64,000 nt of DNA from Hahella sp. KA22 (GTDB lineage: Bacteria; Pseudomonadota; Gammaproteobacteria; Pseudomonadales; Oleiphilaceae): positions 5,881,501 through 5,945,500 of the forward strand of contig NZ_CP035490.1 of the NCBI RefSeq assembly GCF_004135205.1, given 5' to 3'. The notes beneath the pieces are model-generated. The model worked only from the letters and a program-made list of their open reading frames with translations. It ran no database searches and had not been told where the DNA came from. Made by a program: the position numbers and the translations under genes. Of the stretch, positions 53,300-60,523 are shown one piece after another. The stretch's first letter is position 1. Each line of letters begins with the position of its first letter.

Positions 53300-53590
53300 T
53301 TATTTCATTTCTTTCGCGAAGAAGGCCGAAGCCTTTTTTAGAATTTCCTTTTCCATGCGCAGCTCTTTGTTTTCTTTGCGAAGCCGTTTTAACTCGGCGC
53401 GCTCGTCTTCAGCCAGAACCTGGTTTTCAAGCTGGGCTTCAATTTTTTCCTTCCACTTGTAGAGCATATTGGCGCTAATGCCGAGGGATTTAGCCGCTTC
53501 TGGGACGGAATAACCTTGGTCGCGCACCAAGGAAACGGCCTCTTCTTTAAACTCTTTTGTATACTGTTTATACGACCTTTTCTGACTCAT
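53300..53590 (-). CDS. IS3-family transposase OrfA
   Basis: 96-residue HTH protein (YTKEFKEEAVSLVRDQGYSV, PEAAKSLGISANMLYKWKEK) with a leucine-zipper-like C-terminal coil (LKRLRKENKELRMEKEILKK). An A6G slippery stretch at 53333-53339 (minus strand), just before the AFFAKEMK end, is the usual IS3 frameshift site producing OrfAB. Confidence 0.93.
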   Translation of the reverse strand: MSQKRSYKQYTKEFKEEAVSLVRDQGYSVPEAAKSLGISANMLYKWKEKIEAQLENQVLAEDERAELKRLRKENKELRMEKEILKKASAFFAKEMK

Positions 53591-53805
53591 GCTGACACCT
53601 TAATCGTTGACGGGCATTGTCTCTTATTAATGTGTCCGGGACTATTAGACCACTACAAACAACATGCATCGGGATTTTATTTTTCGTCGCCATAATTCTC
53701 ATGACCTGCATTTCACTTACTTTCAGCTCTCAGTATACGGAAGCTATATACTATGCGTCAGAGTAAGTTCAAACTTAGCTTATCACTACTCAATTGGAAA
53801 TATAT

Positions 53806-54114
53806 ATGAGAAAGTGTCCTTCATGCTTAACACAGTCAATTTCAAGCTATAAAATCGCCATCTCTGCAGTTATCCCAGGGTACTCAGTGCATTGCGCCAA
53901 CTGTTATACGCTAGTAACCCCCTCCATTATGAGAAGAGGGATAATCTTCTGGTATATTGACCACATATCATCCAGCATCGTTATATTAGCATTAGTGCTT
54001 TACAGCTTAGTATGCTTCGACAGCATATGGATTGCGTTGCTAGGCTTTAGTATCTTTTTAGTCATCAAAGGAGTTATCTACTCAAGAGCGAAGCTAATAG
54101 TTTTAATAGAGTGA
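53806..54114 (+). CDS. Zinc-ribbon-like small membrane protein
   Basis: 102 residues from the ATG at 53806. Two cysteine pairs (RKCPSCLTQ and HCANCYTL) suggest a zinc ribbon, followed by two hydrophobic helices (SSIVILALVLYSLVCF, IWIALLGFSIFLVIKGVIY). Not recognised. AT-rich, between the IS3 element and another orphan gene; it may be one more immunity-type remnant. Confidence 0.5.
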   Translation: MRKCPSCLTQSISSYKIAISAVIPGYSVHCANCYTLVTPSIMRRGIIFWYIDHISSSIVILALVLYSLVCFDSIWIALLGFSIFLVIKGVIYSRAKLIVLIE

Positions 54115-54204
54115 GCTGAAACTGTTCTCAACAGAGAGACTCTTGACTTACTCTACACTCACTCATTCCAAGTCGCCCAAACAGCCAATAGAGACAGCAA
54201 CACA

Positions 54205-54645
54205 ATGAAAACCACCAGTGATGGTATAAATATTTACGAATGGGAAACCATCGTTGAATTAGCCAGTGAAATCGCCAACATGACAGCAATTGACGTGGAT
54301 GCATCATTGATAGAAAGGAAGCTTATTTTAGAGCTTGATAAATTAGAAGAAAAGTATGGCCCGCTACCGTCTATACTCAGCACGAAGGCGGAATACATAG
54401 ATGAATTTAGGCTAAAGCTTACATTACTTAAAGAAGCATACATAAACTCTTGCGAAATAAGTGACTTGAATAACAGAGCATTCATAAGCAGCACCATTGC
54501 AGAATTATACATCGATAATTGTAACGATACTGTCCGCTCAAAATACTGGCTAGAGAAATTCAGGAAGGATTTAGAGAACTATCCGGAAGATGATTATTTA
54601 AATAAGCTTTATCAGGAGCTTTCAGCGAAGTATCGCGCCCTTTAA
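54205..54645 (+). CDS. Soluble hypothetical protein, possible immunity protein
   Basis: 146 residues, acidic and almost entirely helical (LIERKLILELDKLEEKYGPLP, EYIDEFRLKLTLLKEAYIN, YWLEKFRKDLENYPEDDYLN). Not recognised. No membrane part. Its stop lies 5 bases before the 510-bp duplicated block, just as the gene at 55993 ends 6 bases before the second copy of that block. Confidence 0.55.
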   Translation: MKTTSDGINIYEWETIVELASEIANMTAIDVDASLIERKLILELDKLEEKYGPLPSILSTKAEYIDEFRLKLTLLKEAYINSCEISDLNNRAFISSTIAELYIDNCNDTVRSKYWLEKFRKDLENYPEDDYLNKLYQELSAKYRAL

Positions 54646-54650
54646 TGGGC

Positions 54651-55160
54651 GGCGCAGCTAACAAGTCGATCACAACTTTATAGCCACTGCCGCACGAGTT
54701 AGCGCATTAAGCACCCACCTCAAACAACCCCACTCTCCCCCTCAAAACTCATCTCCACGAAGCTGCGTACGGTGACGCCTTCTGGGAGTTCCGGCACTCG
54801 AAGGGTGTCCAGGTCCCAGACTTTTTCTCCGTCGATGGTGACTTTCAGGCTGCTGCCGCACCAGGCGTAGATGGTGTAGGTGTCGTCTTTGATCCGCACT
54901 TCGAATTGGCCTGCCGTTTCGCTGTCGGCGGTGAATAAGGCGGTTTTTCCCGGTGGGACTTCCACTTCAAGAGCCCAGGGCTCTATCCATATGGTCATTG
55001 ATTTGCCTGTGGGATTCAGGATTCGCTTTTCGTCTGTGTATATCATCGGGCGCTATCAGGATTTCGTCTGAAAACGAGCCGCAATAATACATCATTTTTC
55101 GTATTTTGGGACAGCCGCTACATTACAGACTATTTTTTCTCTTTGATTCAATGGGTTGAA
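54651..55160. repeat. 510-bp duplicated block, copy 1
   Basis: Matches 56446-56955 base for base with few substitutions and no net length change. It contains the 108-residue minus-strand gene. It is GC-rich compared with its surroundings. The left edge follows an orphan gene's stop; the right edge abuts a partial RAYT end. Confidence 0.93.
54720..55046 (-). CDS. Hypothetical protein, 108 aa, copy 1
   Basis: Not recognised. Soluble, acidic, apparently all beta (MTIWIEPWALEVEVPPGKTA, YTIYAWCGSSLKVTIDGEKV). One cysteine. It differs from the copy at 56515 by a single residue (S against N in VRSFVEM). It is read opposite to the orphan genes and has host-like composition. Strong conservation between copies means either a recent duplication or ongoing gene conversion. 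Confidence 0.65.
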   Translation of the reverse strand: MIYTDEKRILNPTGKSMTIWIEPWALEVEVPPGKTALFTADSETAGQFEVRIKDDTYTIYAWCGSSLKVTIDGEKVWDLDTLRVPELPEGVTVRSFVEMSFEGESGVV

Positions 55161-55172
55161 TCAATAGGGTCA

Positions 55173-55982
55173 ATCAATAGGGTCAGAGTCATTGATTCTT
55201 ACATGCTTAAGAGTTAACCTACCAGCCTCAATTTCAGAAACGGATTATTCTGATGGCTCGTTTACCTCGCCTTTATCTCCCAGGCTGTGCTCACCACATC
55301 ATTCAGCGGGGCAACAATCGCGAACCCTGCTTTTACGATGAGGCGGACTACAAAGCTTGTCTCTCTTTTCTAAAGGATGCGGCAGACAAATATCAGGTCG
55401 ACATCCATGCTTTTGTCTTGATGACCAACCATGTTCATATGCTTGCCACCCCTGTAAACGACCGGGGAATAGGTCGAATGATGCAGGCGCAAGGACGCAA
55501 GTATGTTCAGTACTTTAACTACACCCATAGCCGCACCGGCACTCTGTGGGAAGGGCGTTACAAGTCCACCTTAGTTGATTCTGAGACATACCTGTTAACA
55601 GTTTATCGCTATATTGAGCTAAACCCTGTCAGAGCGGAGATGGTGGAGCATGCTTCTGAGTATCCTTGGTCAAGCTATCGGCACAATGCCCTTGGGAGAA
55701 TGATTCAGTTGATCAAGCCGCATTCGATTTACCAGCAACTGGGTAAAACCGCGGAAGAACGCCAGAAGCATTACCGACTATTATTTCGTGGCCGGATACC
55801 AGAACAAGATTTATCCACGATCCGGGAAGCGACTAACAAAGCTTGGGTGTTGGGTAATGATCGTTTTAAGGCTGAGATAGAAGCTAAAACTGGAAGACGG
55901 GCAAAGCCATTGGGACGAGGAGGAGATAGGAAGTCTGAGAAATTTCACGTGATGAAAGATCAATGACTCTGACCCTATTGAT
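55173..55982 (+). mobile_element. RAYT transposable element, copy 4 (intact)
   Basis: 810-bp unit with perfect 24-bp inverted ends (55173-55196 and 55959-55982), same length as copy 2. A partial extra left end (55160-55172) sits directly before it. Confidence 0.9.
55253..55966 (+). CDS. REP-associated tyrosine transposase (Y1_Tnp), intact
   Basis: 237 residues, differing from the copy at 47858 by only a few residues (for example KACLSFLK against KAYLSFLK). TNHVHMLATP and the tyrosine-containing NYTHSRTGTLWEGRY are intact. Likely functional and able to act on all matching ends in this region. Confidence 0.95.
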   Translation: MARLPRLYLPGCAHHIIQRGNNREPCFYDEADYKACLSFLKDAADKYQVDIHAFVLMTNHVHMLATPVNDRGIGRMMQAQGRKYVQYFNYTHSRTGTLWEGRYKSTLVDSETYLLTVYRYIELNPVRAEMVEHASEYPWSSYRHNALGRMIQLIKPHSIYQQLGKTAEERQKHYRLLFRGRIPEQDLSTIREATNKAWVLGNDRFKAEIEAKTGRRAKPLGRGGDRKSEKFHVMKDQ

Positions 55983-55992
55983 GCAGGTTTGT

Positions 55993-56439
55993 ATGAAAAC
56001 TCTTAATAAGCCGTTTCTTTTATCAATACTTTCAGGACTTTTTCTGGCGTTCAACTTTTATATGTTTTTCTTCTATTACTTGTCTCCAGAGTTTGAGTGG
56101 AAGTCGCTAGGCTACCAACTTAAAAATTATGCTGAAAATGGCCTACTGTTTTTTACGATTGGCTTTATTATTTCAACTTTTTTCAGCCTAGCTATAGGTT
56201 TCCCGTTGTATTTATTAGCCAAGCATTATTCTTACGTTAATTACACAACCAGTGGAGTTGGGGGGATGACTGTAACTATTACGCCTTATGTTGTTTGTGT
56301 ATTCCTAGGGTGGAATGTTCCAAATATGGCGGAAACTTCTGGTTTGATTGTAATTTTTGTGCTGGCTATATGTGGAGGCGCCAGCGGAATTTTATTTCAC
56401 TTTCTTAACAAGATAGGAAAGCCAGCTGCGAATGATTGA
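55993..56439 (+). CDS. Four-helix membrane protein, possible orphan immunity protein
   Basis: 148 residues from ATG 55993 with four hydrophobic helices (LSILSGLFLAFNFYMFFFYY, LLFFTIGFIISTFFSLAIG, TVTITPYVVCVFLGW, LIVIFVLAICGGASGILFHF). Not recognised. It begins 10 bases after the right end of RAYT copy 4 and ends 6 bases before the second duplicated block. AT-rich. Confidence 0.55.
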   Translation: MKTLNKPFLLSILSGLFLAFNFYMFFFYYLSPEFEWKSLGYQLKNYAENGLLFFTIGFIISTFFSLAIGFPLYLLAKHYSYVNYTTSGVGGMTVTITPYVVCVFLGWNVPNMAETSGLIVIFVLAICGGASGILFHFLNKIGKPAAND

Positions 56440-56445
56440 TGGCGC

Positions 56446-56955
56446 GGCGCAGCTAACAAGTCGATCACAACTTTTTAGCCACTGCCGCACGAGTTAGCGC
56501 ATTAAGCACCCACCTCAAACAACCCCACTCTCCCCCTCAAAGCTCATCTCCACGAAGTTGCGTACGGTGACGCCTTCTGGGAGTTCCGGCACTCTAAGGG
56601 TGTCCAGGTCCCAGACTTTTTCTCCGTCGATGGTGACTTTCAGGCTGCTGCCGCACCAGGCGTAAATAGTGTAGGTGTCGTCTTTGATCCGCACTTCGAA
56701 TTGACCTGCCGTTTCGCTGTCGGCGGTGAATAAGGCGGTTTTTCCCGGTGGGACTTCCACTTCAAGAGCCCAGGGCTCTATCCATATGGTCATTGATTTG
56801 CCTGTGGGATTCAGGATTCGCTTTTCGTCTGTGTATATCATCGGGCGCTGTCAGGATTTCGTCTGAAAACGAGCCGCAATAATACATCATTTTCCGTATT
56901 TTGGGACACTCGCTACATTACAGACGGTTTTTTCTCTTTGATTCAACGGGTTGAA
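56446..56955. repeat. 510-bp duplicated block, copy 2
   Basis: Second copy of 54651-55160. Its right end passes into backbone sequence, so it marks the right edge of the island. Confidence 0.93.
56515..56841 (-). CDS. Hypothetical protein, 108 aa, copy 2
   Basis: Near-identical twin of the protein at 54720 (107 of 108 residues). Same orientation and same flanks. Function unknown. Since this copy lies at the island edge, it may be the original, with the other made by duplication together with an immunity-type gene. Confidence 0.65.
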   Translation of the reverse strand: MIYTDEKRILNPTGKSMTIWIEPWALEVEVPPGKTALFTADSETAGQFEVRIKDDTYTIYAWCGSSLKVTIDGEKVWDLDTLRVPELPEGVTVRNFVEMSFEGESGVV

Positions 56956-57023
56956 GTCAAATAAAACTGAGTTTCCCGCCCTCTTTGCTTTTGCCGCAAT
57001 GTTCTAACCGACCACTCTTTAGG

Positions 57024-57068
57024 CGCCCAAAAATCTAAAGGCAACCTTTTGAAAAGTGGGCGTTTTTT
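57024..57068 (+). terminator. Terminator-like structure before the AhpD-like gene
   Basis: CGCCCA (57024-57029) pairs with TGGGCG (57057-57062), with an inner AAAGG/CCTTT stem, followed by six T residues. The region 56842-57153 otherwise shows only the promoter at 57109 and no gene. Confidence 0.55.
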
Positions 57069-57108
57069 CAGCGCCTGCCACCGCCCGGGAAAAACCGGTC
57101 ACCCCTGA

Positions 57109-57117
57109 TGTTATACT
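57109..57117 (+). promoter_or_regulatory. Extended -10 promoter of the AhpD-like gene
   Basis: TGTTATACT, a near-perfect extended -10, 37 bases before the start codon. No good -35, as is allowed for this promoter type. Confidence 0.55.
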
Positions 57118-57153
57118 TGTCTGACTTCCCTAACGGGGGAGTATGGGGGGCAC

Positions 57154-57552
57154 ATGACAATTCAAGAAACCTATCGCGAAATCGAGCAAACTTTGGGACT
57201 GGTTCCAGAATGGATCAAACAGATGCCGGAAAGCGGTGTGAACGGCTTTTGGACAATGGCCCGGGATTTCTGGCTGTCGGAAACCAAAGTCCCTAATAAA
57301 TACAAAGAGCTGATTGGTCTTGCGGTGTCCGGCGCGACCCGCTGTAAATACTGCGCGCTATTCCATACCGAAGCCGCCCGGCTTTTTGGAGCCACTGACG
57401 ATGAGATCGCCGAAGCCAGCCTGATGGGCGCGCTTTCCATGATGGGCAGCACCTTTATCAACGCCCAGCAAATTGACTACGACACATTCAAACAGGAAAC
57501 GCTTGATATTGTCCGCCATGTTAAAAGCCAGCAAACCTCTCAAGCGGCATGA
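57154..57552 (+). CDS. Carboxymuconolactone decarboxylase/AhpD-like protein
   Basis: 132-residue helical protein of the CMD/AhpD family. The redox motif CKYC sits in GATRCKYCALFHTEAARLFGAT with the histidine three residues after the second cysteine, as in AhpD-type alkylhydroperoxidases, followed by DDEIAEASLMGALSMMG. GGGGGG precedes the ATG. It probably acts in peroxide or thiol chemistry; the partner is unknown. The next gene starts inside its last 35 bases. Confidence 0.85.
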   Translation: MTIQETYREIEQTLGLVPEWIKQMPESGVNGFWTMARDFWLSETKVPNKYKELIGLAVSGATRCKYCALFHTEAARLFGATDDEIAEASLMGALSMMGSTFINAQQIDYDTFKQETLDIVRHVKSQQTSQAA

Positions 57553-57868
57553 AGCGTTCAAGGACCCTACGTTATTGCGATTAGAGCAGGATAAGTTGAT
57601 TCAGCACACCGACGGAGGTCCCAAGACCTCCGCCCGGTGGCAGGCCGACGTGATGCGGGCGACTGGCGAATTGATGCAGAACCCGGAGTATTCACAGCCA
57701 AACAGCCAGGATCTGCGTATCGCTTACGCCAAAGCGTTGTTCAGTATTTACGGAGATACTGTGACAGATCTGGAGCTTACTGAAATGCTCCTGGCTTTAT
57801 GGCGCATCGAAATGGATAGCCTCACGCTTGGCGACAGGCCCTCAGACCAGACTCTCCACACGTTGTAA
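57518..57868 (+). CDS. Hypothetical protein, 116 aa
   Basis: Not recognised. Start taken at the ATG 57518, which overlaps the AhpD-like gene by 35 bases. Soluble and helical (SARWQADVMRATGELMQN, LRIAYAKALFSIYGD, LTEMLLALWRIEMDSL). Its last 27 bases overlap the end of the convergent minus-strand gene. Overlaps on both sides make the exact limits less certain, but codon use is host-like. Confidence 0.55.
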   Translation: MLKASKPLKRHEAFKDPTLLRLEQDKLIQHTDGGPKTSARWQADVMRATGELMQNPEYSQPNSQDLRIAYAKALFSIYGDTVTDLELTEMLLALWRIEMDSLTLGDRPSDQTLHTL

Positions 57869-58372
57869 AAACGCGCGCGCCTCCGGCTCAGGCCCATCCC
57901 CCATATTGGCGTGAGAATTCCCCCGCCACTCACACATTACGGTACGCTGTCCGCCTCCCGTGCTTACGCCAAGCTCCAGAGTGAAATAGCGGAATGGGGG
58001 CGTCCCATTTTCTACTTTCATCTCCGGTCCCGCGGTCAACACAATCGCCACCAGCATCGCCTCGGCGACGGCTTTGGCCTCAGGCATTTTCATCAGAATG
58101 GTCGGGTAGTCTTTCACCCGTAATGTGGCGAACTCAATGTCATTGGGATCAAAATCCGCTTTCCCCTCCGGGTCGCAGTTTTCGCACACTTTGGACCAGA
58201 GAAAGTCAATCAGATGCGCTCGCTCCTCGGTAGGGATCAGGGCGAACAACTGCAACGGATCGCTTTCGCAAAACTTACGCATGGCGATGTGGGCGAATGT
58301 GTAATGATGCGGCCTGGGGTCCCTCAACAGTTCGGTTTCTTTCTCATTCTTGTCTTGCTTGTTCCAGATCAT
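57842..58372 (-). CDS. Hypothetical protein, 176 aa
   Basis: Not recognised. Soluble. Contains a cysteine pair (SKVCENCDPEG) around residue 62 and another near the C-terminus region (TVMCEWRGN). Segments HYTFAHIAMRKFCESDPLQL and IEFATLRVKDYPTILMKMPE suggest a mixed alpha/beta fold. Upstream it carries five 16-bp tandem repeats reaching the norR stop. Confidence 0.6.
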   Translation of the reverse strand: MIWNKQDKNEKETELLRDPRPHHYTFAHIAMRKFCESDPLQLFALIPTEERAHLIDFLWSKVCENCDPEGKADFDPNDIEFATLRVKDYPTILMKMPEAKAVAEAMLVAIVLTAGPEMKVENGTPPFRYFTLELGVSTGGGQRTVMCEWRGNSHANMGDGPEPEARAFLQRVESLV

Positions 58373-58416
58373 AAACGACCACTCCAGTTTTCGATTTCCG
58401 GTCTTTGTTCGCGCGC

Positions 58417-58496
58417 TATTGTTGTTGCGAACTATTGTTGTTGCGAACTATTGTTGTTGCGAATTATTGTTGTTGCGAATTATTGTTGTTGCGAAC
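58417..58496. repeat. 16-bp tandem repeat, five units
   Basis: Five head-to-tail copies of TATTGTTGTTGCGAAC (units 3 and 4 end in T instead of C), in the 123-base gap between the norR stop and the start of the minus-strand gene at 58372. The last unit touches the norR stop codon. No spacers, so not CRISPR. Confidence 0.93.
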
Positions 58497-60091
58497 TACG
58501 GCTTGTCGCGCACGACGGCATGCCGCCTTTCAACATGAACGCCCAGCCGCTTGGCCAGCCTGATCAGGTTGGCGCGATCCAGAGACAGGGCGCGTGCGGC
58601 GGCGGCCCAATTGCCCTGCTCTTCGGTTAGAGTGCGATGAATCAGCTCGCGCTGAAACCGTTCTGTTTCTTCTTTCAGGTTAACAGGCTTATGCGATGAA
58701 GCCAGCTCAGCAGAGACGGTGTGATCCGACTGCAGCATAGTTGAGGAGGAAGGCGGAACGGAAAGATCACAGTGCTCCGGCAGAATCGTCACGATACGCT
58801 TACCGGCTTGTTCACTCCTGGCGCGCAGCGCCGCCCGACTAATGGTGTGCTCCAGCTCTCGCACATTTCCCGGCCAGGGATAAGCCAGCAGCGCCTCATT
58901 CACCGCCGGAGCCAGGCGAATTTGCTCCATGCCCAGCTTGCGGCGCGTCGCAGCGATAAAATAGCCCGCCAGCAACAAGACATCCTGGTCGCGTTCTCGC
59001 AAAGGCGGAACCTGAATGGGATAGACGCTCAAACGGTGGTATAAATCTGCGCGAAAGGTTTCTGCTTTCACTTCCCGCGCAAGATCGCGGTTTGTCGCGG
59101 CGATCACCCGCACATTCACTTTCTCTGGTTTGTCCCGCCCTACTTTCTGCACTTCTCCACTTTGCAGCGCCCGCAACAGTTTGCTCTGCACCGCCAGAGA
59201 CAACTCGCCGATTTCATCAAGAAACAAGGTGCCCCCATCCGCCAGCATGAACTTGCCCATACGATCACTGTTTGCGCCGGTGAAAGCGCCACGCACGTGG
59301 CCAAACAGCTCGCTTTCCGCCAAAGCGTCCGGCACGGCGGCGCAGTTAACGTACACCAATGGTTCATTACAGCGGGACGACTGCTGATGTAGAGTGCGGG
59401 CGACCAGCTCTTTCCCCACGCCGGTTTCCCCGGTCACCAGCACATTGAAGTCCGAGGACGCCACCAAACGGATTTCCCGCCGCAACTGCGCCATGGCGGC
59501 GCTCTCGCCGATCAGTTCGCCGCTCAATGCCTCCTGCGTCAGCGCCAACGCCAACGCCACTTCATGGGCGTGACTGGCTTTATATTCCAGCATGTTCAGC
59601 AGCTCAGCGGATCGTAGGGTTGCGGCGGCCAATGCATTGAGAATAGATAGCGTCTTCTGGGAAATATCATCGAACACGCCAGCGCTCAGGCTGTCCAGCG
59701 TCAGCAGGCCGATCAGGCGATTATCCGAGTACAAGGGAAACCCCATGCAAGCGTGCACCGGCAGATCTCCTTGCGTCGCCAGCAGCAAACCGTCATAGGG
59801 GTCCGGCAACTGGCAGTCGGAGGCGAAACGCACCGGCTGCCGCGATTGCGTCAGACGCTCGAAACGCGGGTGTTCATCCGCCTTGAAGCGCCGCCCCAGA
59901 ATATCCGGAGACAACCCCTGCGCCGCCAATGGAACCAGTACGTCCTCACGCAAGGCGAGCAGCGCCACCGCATCACAGGGTATCGCGCTGCGCACGGCGC
60001 TCAATAAGCGATCAAAGCGGTCTTCATTAGTCAGGCTGTTGGCGAGATCCACAGCGATCTCCACTAACACGGAGAGGGGCGCGTCGGTCAT
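58496..60091 (-). CDS. norR: Nitric oxide-responsive sigma-54 activator NorR
   Basis: Three-domain enhancer-binding protein. An N-terminal GAF domain (NO sensing by non-haem iron, about residues 15-170) is followed by an AAA+ domain with Walker A GETGVGKE, the sigma-54 contact loop GAFTGA and Walker B GGTLFLDEIGEL. A C-terminal Fis-type HTH (GNWAAAARALSLDRANLIRL) completes it. The ATG at 60091 (MTDAPLSVLVEIAVDL) is preferred because longer versions would run through the NorR sites. Divergent from its predicted targets. Confidence 0.93.
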   Translation of the reverse strand: MTDAPLSVLVEIAVDLANSLTNEDRFDRLLSAVRSAIPCDAVALLALREDVLVPLAAQGLSPDILGRRFKADEHPRFERLTQSRQPVRFASDCQLPDPYDGLLLATQGDLPVHACMGFPLYSDNRLIGLLTLDSLSAGVFDDISQKTLSILNALAAATLRSAELLNMLEYKASHAHEVALALALTQEALSGELIGESAAMAQLRREIRLVASSDFNVLVTGETGVGKELVARTLHQQSSRCNEPLVYVNCAAVPDALAESELFGHVRGAFTGANSDRMGKFMLADGGTLFLDEIGELSLAVQSKLLRALQSGEVQKVGRDKPEKVNVRVIAATNRDLAREVKAETFRADLYHRLSVYPIQVPPLRERDQDVLLLAGYFIAATRRKLGMEQIRLAPAVNEALLAYPWPGNVRELEHTISRAALRARSEQAGKRIVTILPEHCDLSVPPSSSTMLQSDHTVSAELASSHKPVNLKEETERFQRELIHRTLTEEQGNWAAAARALSLDRANLIRLAKRLGVHVERRHAVVRDKP

Positions 60092-60110
60092 ATCAAATAC
60101 ACTCTTATGT

Positions 60111-60145
60111 GTCTTTTTGACTCTTTCTATCAGGGTCATTTTAAC
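60111..60145. promoter_or_regulatory. Two NorR-type enhancer sites
   Basis: GT-CTTTTTG-AC (60111-60121) and GT-CATTTTA-AC (60135-60145), both matching the NorR consensus GT-N7-AC with AT-rich spacers, centres 24 bases apart, 60-90 bases upstream of the sigma-54 promoter. A third site, as in E. coli, was not found. Confidence 0.7.
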
Positions 60146-60199
60146 CCTATCGCCGCTTAAATCCAGCGCTTTTCCCTTTATTTTCAGGGCATTCCAACC

Positions 60200-60214
60200 T
60201 GGCAAAGCAATTGC
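60200..60214 (+). promoter_or_regulatory. Sigma-54 promoter
   Basis: TGGCAAAGCAATTGC keeps the invariant GG and GC with 10 bases between them. Start of transcription expected near 60226, ahead of the small membrane protein gene. Confidence 0.85.
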
Positions 60215-60264
60215 AAATACAGACTCAACACTTCCGGTTAATACGCATCTTGAGGAGGAATGCT

Positions 60265-60513
60265 ATGAACCAGGCCAACGTAACCCTCGACGGTTTCGCC
60301 GCCAGACTGATGAAGATCGGCGACAGAACACTGGTAACGTCAATTTTCGTTATCGTCGCCACCGCACTGATTTGCTACCCCTACGCCGACAGCTTCAGCA
60401 TCGGACAGCAGGTCGCCGCTCATATCACCATGGTCGTGTCAGCCGGAGCCTTAAAACTGGGCTATGTTTTACGACTGATCGGCAATCGTCGCATCGCTTT
60501 GAATGGAGGCTGA
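60265..60513 (+). CDS. Small membrane protein of the NO-response operon
   Basis: 82 residues with two hydrophobic helices (LVTSIFVIVATALICYPYA and HITMVVSAGALKLGYVLRLI). Strong GAGGAGG before the ATG. First gene behind the NorR-sigma-54 promoter, 10 bases ahead of nnrS. No known family recalled; a role with NnrS is likely from position alone. Confidence 0.75.
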   Translation: MNQANVTLDGFAARLMKIGDRTLVTSIFVIVATALICYPYADSFSIGQQVAAHITMVVSAGALKLGYVLRLIGNRRIALNGG

Positions 60514-60523
60514 ATAAATTCTC

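Larger units (their letters stand above)
52428..53652 (-). mobile_element. IS3-family insertion sequence
   Basis: 1,225-bp element with imperfect inverted ends beginning TG and ending CA (left TGGTCAAATCCCACCGGACAC, of which about 20 bases match the right end GTGTCCGGGACTATTAGACCA in complement). It carries overlapping orfA and orfB on the minus strand. No clear target duplication was found, which may mean one flank has since changed. Confidence 0.88.

Noticed and set aside
54651-54710. Possible integron attC-like sites (GCTAACAAGTCG...GTTAGC) after orphan gene stops
   Set aside because: The outer bases pair, but the inner arms do not fit attC, the core does not match GTTRRRY, no integrase is present, and the two occurrences are one duplicated block.
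37281-57000. Integrative island with tRNA attachment site
   Set aside because: No tRNA, integrase or matching direct repeats at the two edges were found; the region looks built up by recombination and transposition.
58417-58496. CRISPR-like array
   Set aside because: The 16-bp units are directly adjacent with no spacers and no cas genes are nearby.
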